Positions 17,511-25,983 of a DNA stretch of 36,368 nucleotides are shown piece by piece. A program made the translations under genes and the position numbers. Below the pieces are notes generated by a model, which did not search any database, was not told the origin of the DNA, and saw nothing but the letters and a program-made list of their open reading frames with translations. The DNA is taken from contig JAHJQZ010000145.1 of the NCBI GenBank assembly GCA_018818925.1, forward strand, positions 1 through 36,368, written 5' to 3'. Origin of the DNA: Alphaproteobacteria bacterium (lineage in GTDB: Bacteria; Pseudomonadota; Alphaproteobacteria; Rhizobiales; Devosiaceae). How positions within the stretch are numbered: position 1 is the first letter of the stretch; each line of letters opens with the position of its first letter.

Positions 17511-18568
17511 GCCGGATCGCGACATTCCTCACCCGAAGGCGCGGCGATGGCGGACGCTGGCACTGGACCGACGTGGTCACCTGGCTCTGGCTCGGCGCCG
17601 GATTGATCCTGATGTTCGGTCCGGCGATCTGGCTCGTGCTTTCTTCGTTCAAGACGCCGGCCCAGCTTGCCGAGTTCCCACCGACCATCCTGCCCTATGT
17701 TTCAGAAACAGTTGCGGTCACCCTCAATGGCGAGACCAGGAACCTGCCTTTGTACGACGTGATCCTCTCCGACGGTTCGGCCGATCAGCTCGCCGAACTG
17801 AGGCGCGTAGGCACGGTGGCGCAGATGATCGACCCGGCCGATCCCGAGACCGTCATCAAGGTTCCGATCACCGACCGTCGCCCGGTGCGGGAGGTCGGCT
17901 TTGCCTGGGACAATTATCTCAAGCCTCTCGAAGCCTTCAATTTCGGCCAATATCTTTACAACTCGGTCTTCGTGACGGTCACGGCGACGATCATCACGCT
18001 CATCACCAATTCCATGGCCGCTTTCGCCCTTTCCAAATACGAGTTCAGGGGGCGCAATGCGGTGCTTCTGATCATCGTGGCGACGCTGATGATCCCGCTT
18101 TCGGTCAATCTGGTGCCGCTCTATTCGGTGATTTCGACGCTTGGGTTACAGAACACGCTCTGGGGCGTCATCCTGCCGACGGTGGCGACGCCGACCGGCG
18201 TGTTCCTTCTGCGCCAGTACATGCTGACCATTCCCGACGAACTGATCGAGGCGGCGCGCATGGACAAGGCCAGCGAGTGGCAGATCTATTATCGCATCGT
18301 TCTGCCGCTGACGGCGCCGGCGCTCGCCGTGCTCGCCATTTTCTCGGTTGTCTGGCGTTGGAACGATTTCTTGTGGCCGCTGATCGTTCTGAGCCGCAAG
18401 GAACTTTTCACCCTGCAGGTCGGGCTCAACACCTTTGCCGGCGAACTCAACGTACAGTGGCACTACATTCTTGCCATGACCGTCGCGACGATGATCCCGG
18501 TGGTGATCGTCTTCGTGTTCCTGCAGCGATTCATCACCACCGGCATCGCCGGCACCGGACTGAAGTAG
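17507..18568 (+). CDS. CUT1 ABC transporter permease (MalG-type) with large periplasmic insert
   Basis: The 353-residue permease shows the MalG pattern: first membrane segment at 25-47, and the EAA loop DELIEAARMDKASEWQIYYR near 240-260. A C-terminal FITTGIAGTGLK-type tail follows. Between the first two membrane segments there is an insert of about 100 residues (50-148) that is hydrophilic and includes TVAQMIDPADPETVIKVPIT, much longer than in a minimal MalG. It probably lies in the periplasm and may contact the binding protein. The start at 17507 is fixed by the ATGA overlap with the upstream permease. The frame is open upstream inside that gene, which is not used. Confidence 0.9.
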   Translation: MSRIATFLTRRRGDGGRWHWTDVVTWLWLGAGLILMFGPAIWLVLSSFKTPAQLAEFPPTILPYVSETVAVTLNGETRNLPLYDVILSDGSADQLAELRRVGTVAQMIDPADPETVIKVPITDRRPVREVGFAWDNYLKPLEAFNFGQYLYNSVFVTVTATIITLITNSMAAFALSKYEFRGRNAVLLIIVATLMIPLSVNLVPLYSVISTLGLQNTLWGVILPTVATPTGVFLLRQYMLTIPDELIEAARMDKASEWQIYYRIVLPLTAPALAVLAIFSVVWRWNDFLWPLIVLSRKELFTLQVGLNTFAGELNVQWHYILAMTVATMIPVVIVFVFLQRFITTGIAGTGLK

Positions 18569-18577
18569 GATTTACCG

Positions 18578-19603
<1,026 letters not shown>

Positions 19604-19649
19604 ACAGGGCGGCTTGTCACCCGAGCGCTGCACGAGCGGCCCCGAGCCC

Positions 19650-19898
19650 GTTCTCCGCGCCGGAAAGGCGCTGAAAAACTGGAGATCGGCGTCGTTGATG
19701 TAATGGGGCAAGCACGAAAAGGCATGCCAGGTCTGGCGGGATAGTGGGCAATTCCGTCGGCATCGGTCGTCTTGGAGTGGCACTGGGACGGGATATAGGC
19801 CCGCTTGTTTGCAGAGTAACTTAGGCGATGTCCATTGCCGGGGCCGAAACGGTACCGGCAAGCAGAACAGCAATGGCGCTGCGCAGCATTTTGTCCAT
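19650..19898 (-). pseudogene. Remnant of a secreted c-type/CxxCH-like protein gene, frameshifted and truncated
   Basis: On the minus strand, an ATG at 19898 encodes a clean signal peptide (MDKMLRSAIAVLLAGTVSAP, then AMDIA) that meets TAA at 19821. In the other two frames of the same strand the text continues as NKRAYIPSQCHSKTTDADG and then HYINDADLQFFSAFP. These pieces resemble, from memory, the start of a family of secreted proteins with AYIPSQCYT..., CxxCH and ...NYINDADLQ motifs. The CxxCH itself is not preserved. At least two frame changes are needed to join the pieces, and nothing of the rest of the gene is visible before the ABC ATPase. A random coincidence is possible, but three consecutive family-like segments in order make a decayed gene more likely. 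Confidence 0.5.
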
Positions 19899-19920
19899 CT
19901 TTGTCAGGCTTCGGACGAAA

Positions 19921-19947
19921 CTGGGCCCGGCGCGAGGCCGGGCCCAG
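19921..19947 (-). terminator. Strong GC-rich hairpin downstream of the PhoX-type gene
   Basis: Arms 19921-19931 and 19937-19947 are exact 11-bp inverted repeats with a GCGAG loop. The hairpin begins 24 bases beyond the phosphatase stop. On the minus strand it is followed by TTTCGT, a weak T tract. It is the probable transcription terminator of the phosphatase gene and may also act on the opposite strand for the ABC operon. Confidence 0.7.
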
Positions 19948-19970
19948 GACTTGCGGGCGCCGAAGAAAAA

Positions 19971-21716
19971 TTACTTCGTCAGGGCCGGGAACGGTCCGAT
20001 ATAGCCGGCATAGGCGCGGGCATCGGCCGGATCGGCGAGCTTGTCCTCGTCGGATTCGCCATAGGGATGCTGGATGACCGCCATCAGGTAGCCGTGGCCG
20101 TTGACGTCGGAATACCAGTAGGGCGAGGTCGTCTCGGAGCCGTACGGGGTCGAGAAGATGCGGTCCATCGTGCCGGTTTCGGTGTTGAAGGCCCAGATCA
20201 CGTCGTTCTGGTGGCCCGAACCGGTGTCTTCGCCGATGATCAGGGTGTTGTAGCCCGGCAGGTAGGTGACATTGTCCGGGTTGGAGATGCCGTCGAGATC
20301 ACAGGTATTGCCGGCTTCCGGGGTGCCGTCGGCATATTCGGCCGGGATACCCTCGACAACCGGGACGGCCGAGATGGCCGAGAAGCTGTCGTCGAGCTTG
20401 AGCTCGTAGACGGCGCCGCAGGCGTTCTTGGCAACGCGGATGTCGTCCGGGCCGCCGATGTCGTTCTTGGACGCGGCTTCCATGCCCTTGGCGACTTCCG
20501 ACATGGCCAGATAGATCGAGCCGTGGTCCGGATTGTAGGTGATGCCTTCCATCTTGCGGAACTCGATGGTCGCACCCATCATCGAGGCATAGCGGCGGGT
20601 CTCGACGCGCGAGGCCACGGTTTCCATGCCCGGCTTGACCTTGAGGCATTCGTGACGGTCTTCGCCGATCGAAGCGAGGAAGTCGGCGGGACAGGTGCCG
20701 TCCTCGGCCATATCGGCGGTCTCGAAGATATCGAAGAACTTGACGCCCGATTCGATGGCCTTCTGGATATCGGATTCGACGGCATGGCCGAGATCGATCC
20801 ACGAGACATCGGCGGCGCCGGCGCCCGCGTCAGAGGTCTGGGTCCACTTGAGGGCATAAAGACTGCCGGCGGTGAGATCGCCGGCTTTGTCGGCGACGAA
20901 CTTGAACAGGCCGACATTGGTGCCGTCGTCGGAGACGTAGACGGTCTTTTCGTCGGGCATCACATAGGGCAGTTCAACGGCGACGCGGCCGAGGGCGAAA
21001 CGCTTCGCGGCGGTGGCCGTGCCGTCGGCGGCGACGGTCACTTCGGTCGGATAGCCGTAGCGGTAGGTGTTGAAGGCGGCGCGGAACGCATCGAGCGTCA
21101 TGGTCGCCGGGTCGAGGCCCTCATAACGGACCATCGGATAGTTGTAGCTGTCGACTTCCTCGAGCGTCGTGGCGGCTTCGATGGCGCGGGCGTCGGCCGG
21201 GTATTCTTCCGAACCGAAATGCGTGCCCCAGGGCGTGACCGAACCGGCACACGGAACCCAGAGGCCACCAAAGGCCGAGAAATCGACTGGCTTGGTCGAA
21301 ACCGCCGTGAGGTTGCCGTCGGCGTCCTGGCTGAGCTCGGTCAGATACATGGCGCCGGGGCGCGACTCGAAATGGGAGATCGAGTAGAGCTTGTCGCCGA
21401 CGGTGATCAGCGAGGTGAAGTCGGTATCGACCGAAATAGCTTCGGAACCATCCTCGGACTTGACGACAGCACCGGTGCGGTCGGTCAGGGCGCCCCAGAC
21501 GCCGTCGCCGATCTTGTCGCCGGAACGGGCGAGAACGTGAAAGGCGAGCGGCACCTCGACGCCATCGACAATGGCGGAGGGTGACGAAACGGCCTCGCGC
21601 TTGGCGGCGTCATCGGCTGCCCACGGAATGGGCGAGAACGCCAGTTCGCCGGCAAAGGCGGTTAGCGGCAGAATCGACAGCGCGGTGGCTGCGAGCAGTT
21701 TGGTACGGAGTGACAT
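19971..21716 (-). CDS. phoX: PhoX-family (DUF839) phosphatase, secreted
   Basis: The 581-residue protein starts with a Sec-type signal peptide (cleavage near AFA-G, residue 22) and matches the PhoX/DUF839 beta-propeller family. The diagnostic segment PCAGSVTPWGTHFGSEEY (C156, E170, E171) corresponds to the metal-binding NCAGG-TPWGTWLTCEE motif of PhoX, and KMEGITYNPD fits the later PEGI block. PhoX enzymes are calcium/iron-dependent alkaline phosphatases that release phosphate from organic esters in the periplasm. Typical PhoX proteins carry twin-arginine signals; none is seen here (MSLRTKLLAAT), which is unusual for a cofactor-loaded enzyme. AGGGGG lies before the ATG. A Pho-box-like sequence lies about 46 bases upstream of the start. 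Confidence 0.75.
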   Translation of the reverse strand: MSLRTKLLAATALSILPLTAFAGELAFSPIPWAADDAAKREAVSSPSAIVDGVEVPLAFHVLARSGDKIGDGVWGALTDRTGAVVKSEDGSEAISVDTDFTSLITVGDKLYSISHFESRPGAMYLTELSQDADGNLTAVSTKPVDFSAFGGLWVPCAGSVTPWGTHFGSEEYPADARAIEAATTLEEVDSYNYPMVRYEGLDPATMTLDAFRAAFNTYRYGYPTEVTVAADGTATAAKRFALGRVAVELPYVMPDEKTVYVSDDGTNVGLFKFVADKAGDLTAGSLYALKWTQTSDAGAGAADVSWIDLGHAVESDIQKAIESGVKFFDIFETADMAEDGTCPADFLASIGEDRHECLKVKPGMETVASRVETRRYASMMGATIEFRKMEGITYNPDHGSIYLAMSEVAKGMEAASKNDIGGPDDIRVAKNACGAVYELKLDDSFSAISAVPVVEGIPAEYADGTPEAGNTCDLDGISNPDNVTYLPGYNTLIIGEDTGSGHQNDVIWAFNTETGTMDRIFSTPYGSETTSPYWYSDVNGHGYLMAVIQHPYGESDEDKLADPADARAYAGYIGPFPALTK

Positions 21717-21761
21717 GATAGCCCCCTTTTTGAGTGGAGGCCCCTTCCCTGCTCCAGTTGA

Positions 21762-21779
21762 GAAACAGTTTTGTGTCAG
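21762..21779 (-). promoter_or_regulatory. Candidate Pho box upstream of the PhoX-type gene
   Basis: Read on the minus strand the site is CTGACAC-AAAA-CTGTTTC, two imperfect direct repeats with an 11-base period, close to the PhoB consensus of two CTGTCAY-type repeats. It ends 45 bases before the phosphatase start codon. Mismatches in both halves keep the confidence moderate. Confidence 0.4.
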
Positions 21780-22222
21780 TCATTCCGCGAGACGATGAAA
21801 TGCGTCACTTTCGCTCGGAATATTGACCCTGATTACACAACTTAATTAGTTAGGATTTATCGGCCGGCGAGCGCATTGTGGCGGCGTACGATTTGTCCGG
21901 AGTGCTCTGCGGCGCAAAGCGCGCAAATAGTCAAGATGCTTTCTTGCCGCAGGCGCCGCGATCGACAAGTCATGCCGAACACTTTGCGGTCTGTCTGGAA
22001 GGGTCCACGCCTCGGGCGTTGACCGGGAGAGGCGCCGATTTCCCGCTAAAAAGCGATCCATGATCCATGCACCCCGAACACTTTGGCTATGGGGGTTTTG
22101 CCATGATCGACATTTATGCGCTCGGTGCGATTCAGACCGGGCCGGGTCGACGGGGTCGGAATCGGTCCGTTGCCCTCGTCATGGACCTATTCGGCGGCTG
22201 AACAAGCAAGGAAAATTTCCAC
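21780..22222. other. Non-coding gap between the PhoX-type gene and the cytochrome gene
   Basis: No supported gene is seen. The AT-rich part near 21815-21860 probably holds the phosphatase promoter. On the plus strand, an ATG at 22103 opens a 32-codon frame ending at 22201 with GGGGG upstream, but its product resembles nothing known. It is left as a doubtful ORF. No strong terminator hairpin follows the cytochrome gene; only GGAAAATTTCC at 22210-22220 is symmetric. Confidence 0.4.
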
Positions 22223-22582
22223 TCAGTCCTGTTGCGCCGCGACGGCCTGCTGCGCCTTCAGCGCCTTTTCCTTGAGCATGGCGAGGAAGGCGACGATGTC
22301 GTTGATGTCGGCCTTGGTCAGGGCGATCTCGCGCATGTCCTCGGTGTTCTTGAGGCTGTCGATGATCTGGTCGGCGGTGACGCCGCGGATGTCCGGGGCA
22401 AGGCCCTCCCCTCGGGCGTTCATGCCGTGACAGGACGCGCAGCCGACCCCACCGGCCGTTTCCTCGTGCAAACGCTGGCCGGCGGCGACCTCCCGGCTGT
22501 TGTCGGGTTGCGACGAACAAGCAGCAAGGATCAGCGCCGACCCCACCACGAAAACCCCAAAAGCTTCCTGCCTCATGCCCAT
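22223..22582 (-). CDS. Lipoprotein c-type cytochrome (single haem)
   Basis: The 119-residue protein has a lipoprotein signal peptide with lipobox ILAAC (C22) and one haem-binding CASCH (48-52), followed by GMNARGEGLAPDIRG, as in small class I cytochromes c. The C-terminal helix (DINDIVAFLAMLKEKALKAQ) is the usual last helix of the fold. It is expected to be anchored to the membrane on the periplasmic side and to carry electrons. The start at 22582 has GGAGA six bases upstream; a second ATG at 22576 is also possible. A longer frame reaching 22951 is rejected because it would hide the signal peptide. Partner proteins are not in the window. Confidence 0.85.
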   Translation of the reverse strand: MGMRQEAFGVFVVGSALILAACSSQPDNSREVAAGQRLHEETAGGVGCASCHGMNARGEGLAPDIRGVTADQIIDSLKNTEDMREIALTKADINDIVAFLAMLKEKALKAQQAVAAQQD

Positions 22583-23184
22583 TTCAATTCTCCGTTTTCC
22601 GCCACGGACATCAGGAACGGGCGTCGAACAGAAATCGCGGTTTGCGCCATCGTCCATTCCGCCTTCCGGGGTCAGTCGATCGGCGGCTAGTAGCAATTGC
22701 GTTTGACGAAACGGTCTCATTCGGGCGATTCGGCTCGGCGCGAGTGGGCGTTGCGCGAGACGCGAAGCGAATTCGCCGAAAGCATGCGCAAGTAATACTG
22801 TTGAAAAACAAGCTGTAAGAGCAGGTATTTCAGATGCGCCGGGAGCCGGGAGATGCGGCGCTGCGACCCTCGGACGCAGGCGAAGAAGTGTCAGAAAAAA
22901 TGGGGCAATGCTGCCTTCCGCCGGCCACCTTCGGCGTTTTGGCCAACTCAAGCCAAGGGCCAGCCCGATCGGCGGAAATCACTCATGTCGGGAAGCGATG
23001 GCGTCGCCATCAGATTTGCCAGCCTAAAAAGGCCGATTCCGATCTTGATGAGGCCGGCACTCAACGCCGGGACGCCGCGCCGGAAGTGCGGCGGACATTT
23101 GCCCTCAGAGCCCGGGCCTTGCCGTTTTCACCGCTGCCGATGCCGGTGCAAGAGCGCCGAAGCTTGATGCGGCGGCGCCTTGGG
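22583..23184. other. 602-base non-coding stretch upstream of the cytochrome gene
   Basis: No gene can be supported on either strand. ORFs present are short or overlap without ribosome binding sites and look like GC-rich shadows. The stretch must contain the cytochrome promoter on the minus strand, but no clear -35/-10 pair was identified. No hairpin of note was found. Confidence 0.4.
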
Positions 23185-23415
23185 TCACCAGCTTGTGCTT
23201 GCAGCGGTGGCTTTCGGCATGCGGCGGGATCTTTTCACGGCCCAGCCCGCCAGGGCGGGATGTGCCGCCGAGGGCAGATGCAGCGTGTTCGGTCCGGCCT
23301 GCCGCAGTTCGACCGTATTTTTTTTCGGCAATAGTATCGGCTCGATGGCGCGATCCGCGCTTGCGGTTATCGAGGCGAACAGGGTTTCGGCGCGTGTGCG
23401 CGCGAGAGTTGTCAT
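23185..23415 (-). CDS. Small hypothetical protein downstream of the cold-shock gene
   Basis: A 76-codon frame starts at ATG 23415 with AAGGAT nine bases upstream. Its N-terminus (TLARTRAETLFASI) resembles, from memory, short alphaproteobacterial proteins encoded beside cspA-type genes (ARAExxFAxL pattern). The rest (after about residue 25) does not match that family and is basic. An eight-base T run on the plus strand (23318-23325) lies near the point where similarity fades, so a frameshift, real or in the assembly, may have changed the C-terminus. It lies beyond the terminator of the cold-shock gene. Confidence 0.35.
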   Translation of the reverse strand: MTTLARTRAETLFASITASADRAIEPILLPKKNTVELRQAGPNTLHLPSAAHPALAGWAVKRSRRMPKATAASTSW

Positions 23416-23439
23416 TAGGCGTATCCTTGCGGAAAATGT

Positions 23440-23467
23440 GCAGGGCCGCTCCGAAAAGCGGCCCTGC
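23440..23467 (-). terminator. Cold-shock gene terminator hairpin
   Basis: Arms 23440-23450 and 23457-23467 form a perfect 11-bp stem rich in G and C around a six-base loop (CCGAAA on the plus strand). The stem begins six bases after the cold-shock stop codon. On the minus strand it is followed by ACATTTTCC, a short T tract. It is a strong intrinsic terminator or attenuator ahead of the small ORF downstream. Confidence 0.75.
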
Positions 23468-23473
23468 CGTCGA

Positions 23474-23683
23474 TCAGCCGGCTGTCTGCAGGTTCGTTGC
23501 CGAAACCTTGCCGTCGCGGCCGTTCTCGAGATCATAGGTGAGCTTCTGGCCCTCGGCGAGCGTGCTCATGCCCGCGTTTTCGACGGCGGAAATATGGACG
23601 AATGCGTCCTTGGAGCCGTCGTTGGGGGTGATGAAGCCGAAGCCTTTGGCAGAATTGAAGAATTTAACTGTGCCGGTAATCAT
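23474..23683 (-). CDS. cspA: Cold-shock protein (CspA family)
   Basis: The 69-residue protein is a single cold-shock domain with RNP1 KGFGFI and RNP2-like AFVHIS. It opens with MITGTVKFFNSAKGFGFITP, as usual in the family. It binds single-stranded RNA and DNA in the cytoplasm and acts as an RNA chaperone. The start at 23683 gives the standard length. A long leader upstream, common for this family, is possible since no gene lies in the next 268 bases. Confidence 0.95.
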   Translation of the reverse strand: MITGTVKFFNSAKGFGFITPNDGSKDAFVHISAVENAGMSTLAEGQKLTYDLENGRDGKVSATNLQTAG

Positions 23684-23951
23684 GGCGCATACCTTTTTGG
23701 TTTGCCCGAAGCCTGTGGCGAACGGACGGATTTCCCATGCGCAACACGCGCAAGGGCTGAAACGTTCGCAATATCAGGGGGAAGCCAATCACACCGGCGA
23801 GCCGGCAGGTCAGATAGCCAAGACGGCTGAAAACGTACCTACTTCAAATGGTCGCTCGAAGTGTTCTTTTCAAGGCCCGAGGCAAATCCTGCCGCCGATT
23901 TATGGCGATGCCGACAAAGCCTTTGTTTGCTGCGGTCGGGGCGCCAGTTTG

Positions 23952-24167
23952 TCAGCCGGCAGAAAGGTCCATTTTCTCGACAACCCGCTCATTGCATTCG
24001 CCGAGGCACTGCACCCGATACTGGGTGGGTCCCAGTTCCCGCGGCAAGAAGGCAGGGACCCTGCAGGGCCCCTGCGGACGGTTGGAAGAGATGGGTGCCG
24101 ACTCGAGATCCAGCATCTGGCCCACCTTGTGGACATGCGGGATGTGGCGCTTCTTCTTTGATCGCAA
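23952..24167 (-). CDS. Small conserved-looking rhizobial protein (TTG start proposed)
   Basis: A 71-residue product is proposed: it starts with a TTG at 24167 and contains PCRVPAFLPRELGPTQYRV and ECNERVVEKMDL. Its layout (short N-terminus, a central RVxxFLPRE strand pair, then QYRVQ...ERVV ending) matches, from memory, short Rhizobiales proteins in which the text reads like YEVVRLLPAE...YRVKS...ERVV. There is no ATG in a suitable place; the frame runs on upstream inside the DUF1488 gene, so TTG with AAGG upstream is the best start. It follows the DUF1488 stop by 19 bases on the same strand and is probably co-transcribed. Function unknown. Confidence 0.5.
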   Translation of the reverse strand: MRSKKKRHIPHVHKVGQMLDLESAPISSNRPQGPCRVPAFLPRELGPTQYRVQCLGECNERVVEKMDLSAG

Positions 24168-24186
24168 GAATGTCGTGGCCTTGCGG

Positions 24187-24456
24187 CTACTTGCTGAAAT
24201 CGCTGGCACCCAGAATGAAGGCGTGGGTTTGTCTTCCCGTATAGGCCTTGCGTGCGACATCCATGATCCGGCTTCGATTGGCGTCGAACGCCTTGAGGAT
24301 TGCCTTTTCGTCGGAGCCGGTGCTCGGCGACAGGCGAAACAGGGCGTCCTCATCCAGGAAGAATGAAACCTCCATGGCGCTGTCGTGTCCCCAGAATCGC
24401 ACGCGGGCGTGATCCGGTTCGTAGCTGCGGCTCGGATTGGGAAAATTCAACGCCAT
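24187..24456 (-). CDS. DUF1488-family small protein
   Basis: The 89-residue protein (ALNFPNPSRSYEPDHARVRF, then WGHDSAMEVSFFLDEDAL) fits DUF1488: a short beta strand block followed by a helix (KAILKAFDANRSRIMDVARKAY) and a final strand. Function is unknown; the family is common in proteobacteria. The start at 24456 has GGAGGA upstream and overlaps the end of the previous gene by 10 bases, so translation is likely coupled. A longer frame start at 24504 lacks this site. Confidence 0.8.
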   Translation of the reverse strand: MALNFPNPSRSYEPDHARVRFWGHDSAMEVSFFLDEDALFRLSPSTGSDEKAILKAFDANRSRIMDVARKAYTGRQTHAFILGASDFSK

Positions 24457-24692
24457 GTCTGGTCCTCCATTGGATTCTGGCTTTCGGCTTGACGCCGCGG
24501 CCATGTCAGCACGTTCGGGACCATGCCGTCGGCGGCGTCTGCCGCAAGCACGAGGCCCTTGATGGTGTCGCCAGATCGATTGTCCCGAATGATCTCAGAC
24601 AATTCGACAAATTCGACCACGCGGGGTTTGGTGGGGAGCACGCGCGGCTTTGCGCGACTTGGAAAGGGGATGATTTTGGTGGGTTCAGGCAT
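24447..24692 (-). CDS. Hypothetical 81-residue protein
   Basis: The start at 24692 has a strong ribosome binding site (GGAGGCG) and gives PEPTKIIPFPSRAKPRVLP followed by VEFVELSEIIRDNRSGDTIK. The N-terminus is basic and proline-rich, without a signal peptide; the middle predicts a short helix and a strand pair. I do not recognise a family with a known function. It overlaps the DUF1488 gene, with the third small gene just beyond, forming a three-gene small-protein unit. The in-frame ATG at 24731 is less likely. Confidence 0.6.
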   Translation of the reverse strand: MPEPTKIIPFPSRAKPRVLPTKPRVVEFVELSEIIRDNRSGDTIKGLVLAADAADGMVPNVLTWPRRQAESQNPMEDQTWR

Positions 24693-24850
24693 TTTCGCCT
24701 CCATCCAGGATGGGGTTCCGTGTGCCTCCACGGGAGCAAGCTGCTATGATGATGGGAATTGGCGGTTCCTGCACCGGATGCTGCCAAAACATCCTCATGA
24801 TCCACGAATGTGGTGTCGCGCCGGGCTCGTTACAAGCGAGCCCATCGAAC

Positions 24851-25771
24851 TCAGCCTCGCCATTGCGGTTCCCGGTCCGCCTCAACTGGGGCGCCGGACG
24901 CTTTCAAGGGGCTTCGGCTGAACGACACCGCGACTGCCATTTCAGCCGCGCCGCCGACGCTTGCGAGACTTCCGGTGACGGGCATCACCTGATGGATGCT
25001 CCGGGCGACGGCAACGGGCACCAGATTGAAGCCTCCGACGCCGCCATTGGTCGGATCGAAGGCGATCCAGCCCGCGCCGGGCACGAAAACTTCGGCCCAG
25101 GCATGGGTATTGCCAGCTTCGACGTTTCCGGTCGCGCCGAAGTCAGGATCGTAAAGATAACCCGACACGATGCGGGCGCCGAAGCCGAGGCTGCGGACGG
25201 CATCGACGAACAAAGTGGCCAAATCCCGACAGGTGCCCCACCCCCGGTCCAGGGTTTCGCAGGCGGACTGCGTACCTTCTTCGTCCCGGCTCTGATAGCG
25301 GATCGAGGCTCCAATCCCGGCGCAGATGTCCTTGAGCAAGGACAACGTGTCGGTTGCGTTGCCGCGCACGAAGCCGCGGGCCCATTGCGCGAGGCGCCCG
25401 TCCGGATCGGCGTAGCTAGGGGCCGTCAAGGCGCCCAGGGCTACCCAGTCGTCGTCGGAATAGCGGAACGGATAGGAGGCGGCAGAATAGGCAATTTCGA
25501 ACACCGGCCAGGCAACCGCTCCCAGCTCGATTTCAGAGACGCACGCGATGGTCAGATTGTCGGTTGCCGCTGCAAAGGATGCGGACGCGACGGCATTGCC
25601 GTTGACGTCTTCGGACCAGGCTATCCTTGCGGAAGGAGATACGCTCAGCGCGCTCGACAGCACATGGACGTCCCGGCTCTGGCGCGGGCGCAACATGAGC
25701 GTGTGCTGCCCAAGCCTCACGGCGTGCGGGTAGCGATAGGTGGTGACGTGCTGAATATGAAGTCTGGTCAT
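24851..25771 (-). CDS. Bacterial transglutaminase-like protein
   Basis: The 306-residue protein has the bacterial transglutaminase-like N-terminal domain (IQHVTTYRYPHAVRLGQHTL, RPR) and a transglutaminase core with the triad C181 (WGTCRDLA), H223 (GNTHAWAEV) and D239 (FDPTN). It has no signal peptide and is presumed cytoplasmic. Members act as cysteine peptidases or amide-bond enzymes and often sit beside circularly permuted ATP-grasp/alpha-E genes; those partners are absent here. The start at 25771 is the only sensible ATG, with a weak GGA upstream. The three small minus-strand genes follow after 158 bases. Confidence 0.9.
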   Translation of the reverse strand: MTRLHIQHVTTYRYPHAVRLGQHTLMLRPRQSRDVHVLSSALSVSPSARIAWSEDVNGNAVASASFAAATDNLTIACVSEIELGAVAWPVFEIAYSAASYPFRYSDDDWVALGALTAPSYADPDGRLAQWARGFVRGNATDTLSLLKDICAGIGASIRYQSRDEEGTQSACETLDRGWGTCRDLATLFVDAVRSLGFGARIVSGYLYDPDFGATGNVEAGNTHAWAEVFVPGAGWIAFDPTNGGVGGFNLVPVAVARSIHQVMPVTGSLASVGGAAEMAVAVSFSRSPLKASGAPVEADREPQWRG

Positions 25772-25854
25772 GTGTCGATCCGAACGTGATGGTTCGGCAA
25801 CATAATCGGCGGTCTTGTCGAGATTGCGACAGGCTAAAATTAGATATTGCGATC

Positions 25855-25883
25855 TTGTAAATTGCTGCTACTCGCACTATATA
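25855..25883 (+). promoter_or_regulatory. Sigma70-like promoter
   Basis: TTGTAA (25855-25860), a 17-base spacer and TATATA (25878-25883) make the best promoter match seen in the window. Transcription would start near 25890 and run toward the small genes at 26276, leaving a leader of about 385 bases. Confidence 0.5.
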
Positions 25884-25928
25884 TTTTCTCGAGAGGCGCC
25901 AAAATTAGAATAAATAATCGCCAGCGTC

Positions 25929-25942
25929 AAAAAGCGCTTTTT
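25929..25942. repeat. Perfect 14-bp palindrome
   Basis: AAAAAGCGCTTTTT is fully symmetric. It lies 46 bases after the -10 element of the proposed promoter. It could be a regulator site or a weak transcript hairpin. Confidence 0.6.
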
Positions 25943-25963
25943 CAATGATATTGCTTCTTTTGT

Positions 25964-25983
25964 CTGCAAAACGCGTTTTGCAG
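25964..25983. repeat. Perfect 20-bp palindrome
   Basis: CTGCAAAACG and its exact complement CGTTTTGCAG are adjacent, giving a 20-bp perfect palindrome 21 bases after the previous one. Symmetry without a loop suits a dimeric DNA-binding protein better than a terminator, although an 8-bp stem with a CGCG loop could form in RNA. Confidence 0.65.

Noticed and set aside
19809-21584. Long plus-strand frame (591 codons) opposite the phosphatase gene
   Set aside because: It is a GC-rich antisense shadow. The minus-strand frame has a signal peptide, family motifs and a ribosome binding site; the plus-strand product is Gly/Asp/Val repeats with no known relative.
22103-22201. 32-codon plus-strand ORF with GGGGG upstream
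   Set aside because: It is too short and resembles nothing known; the start context alone is not enough.
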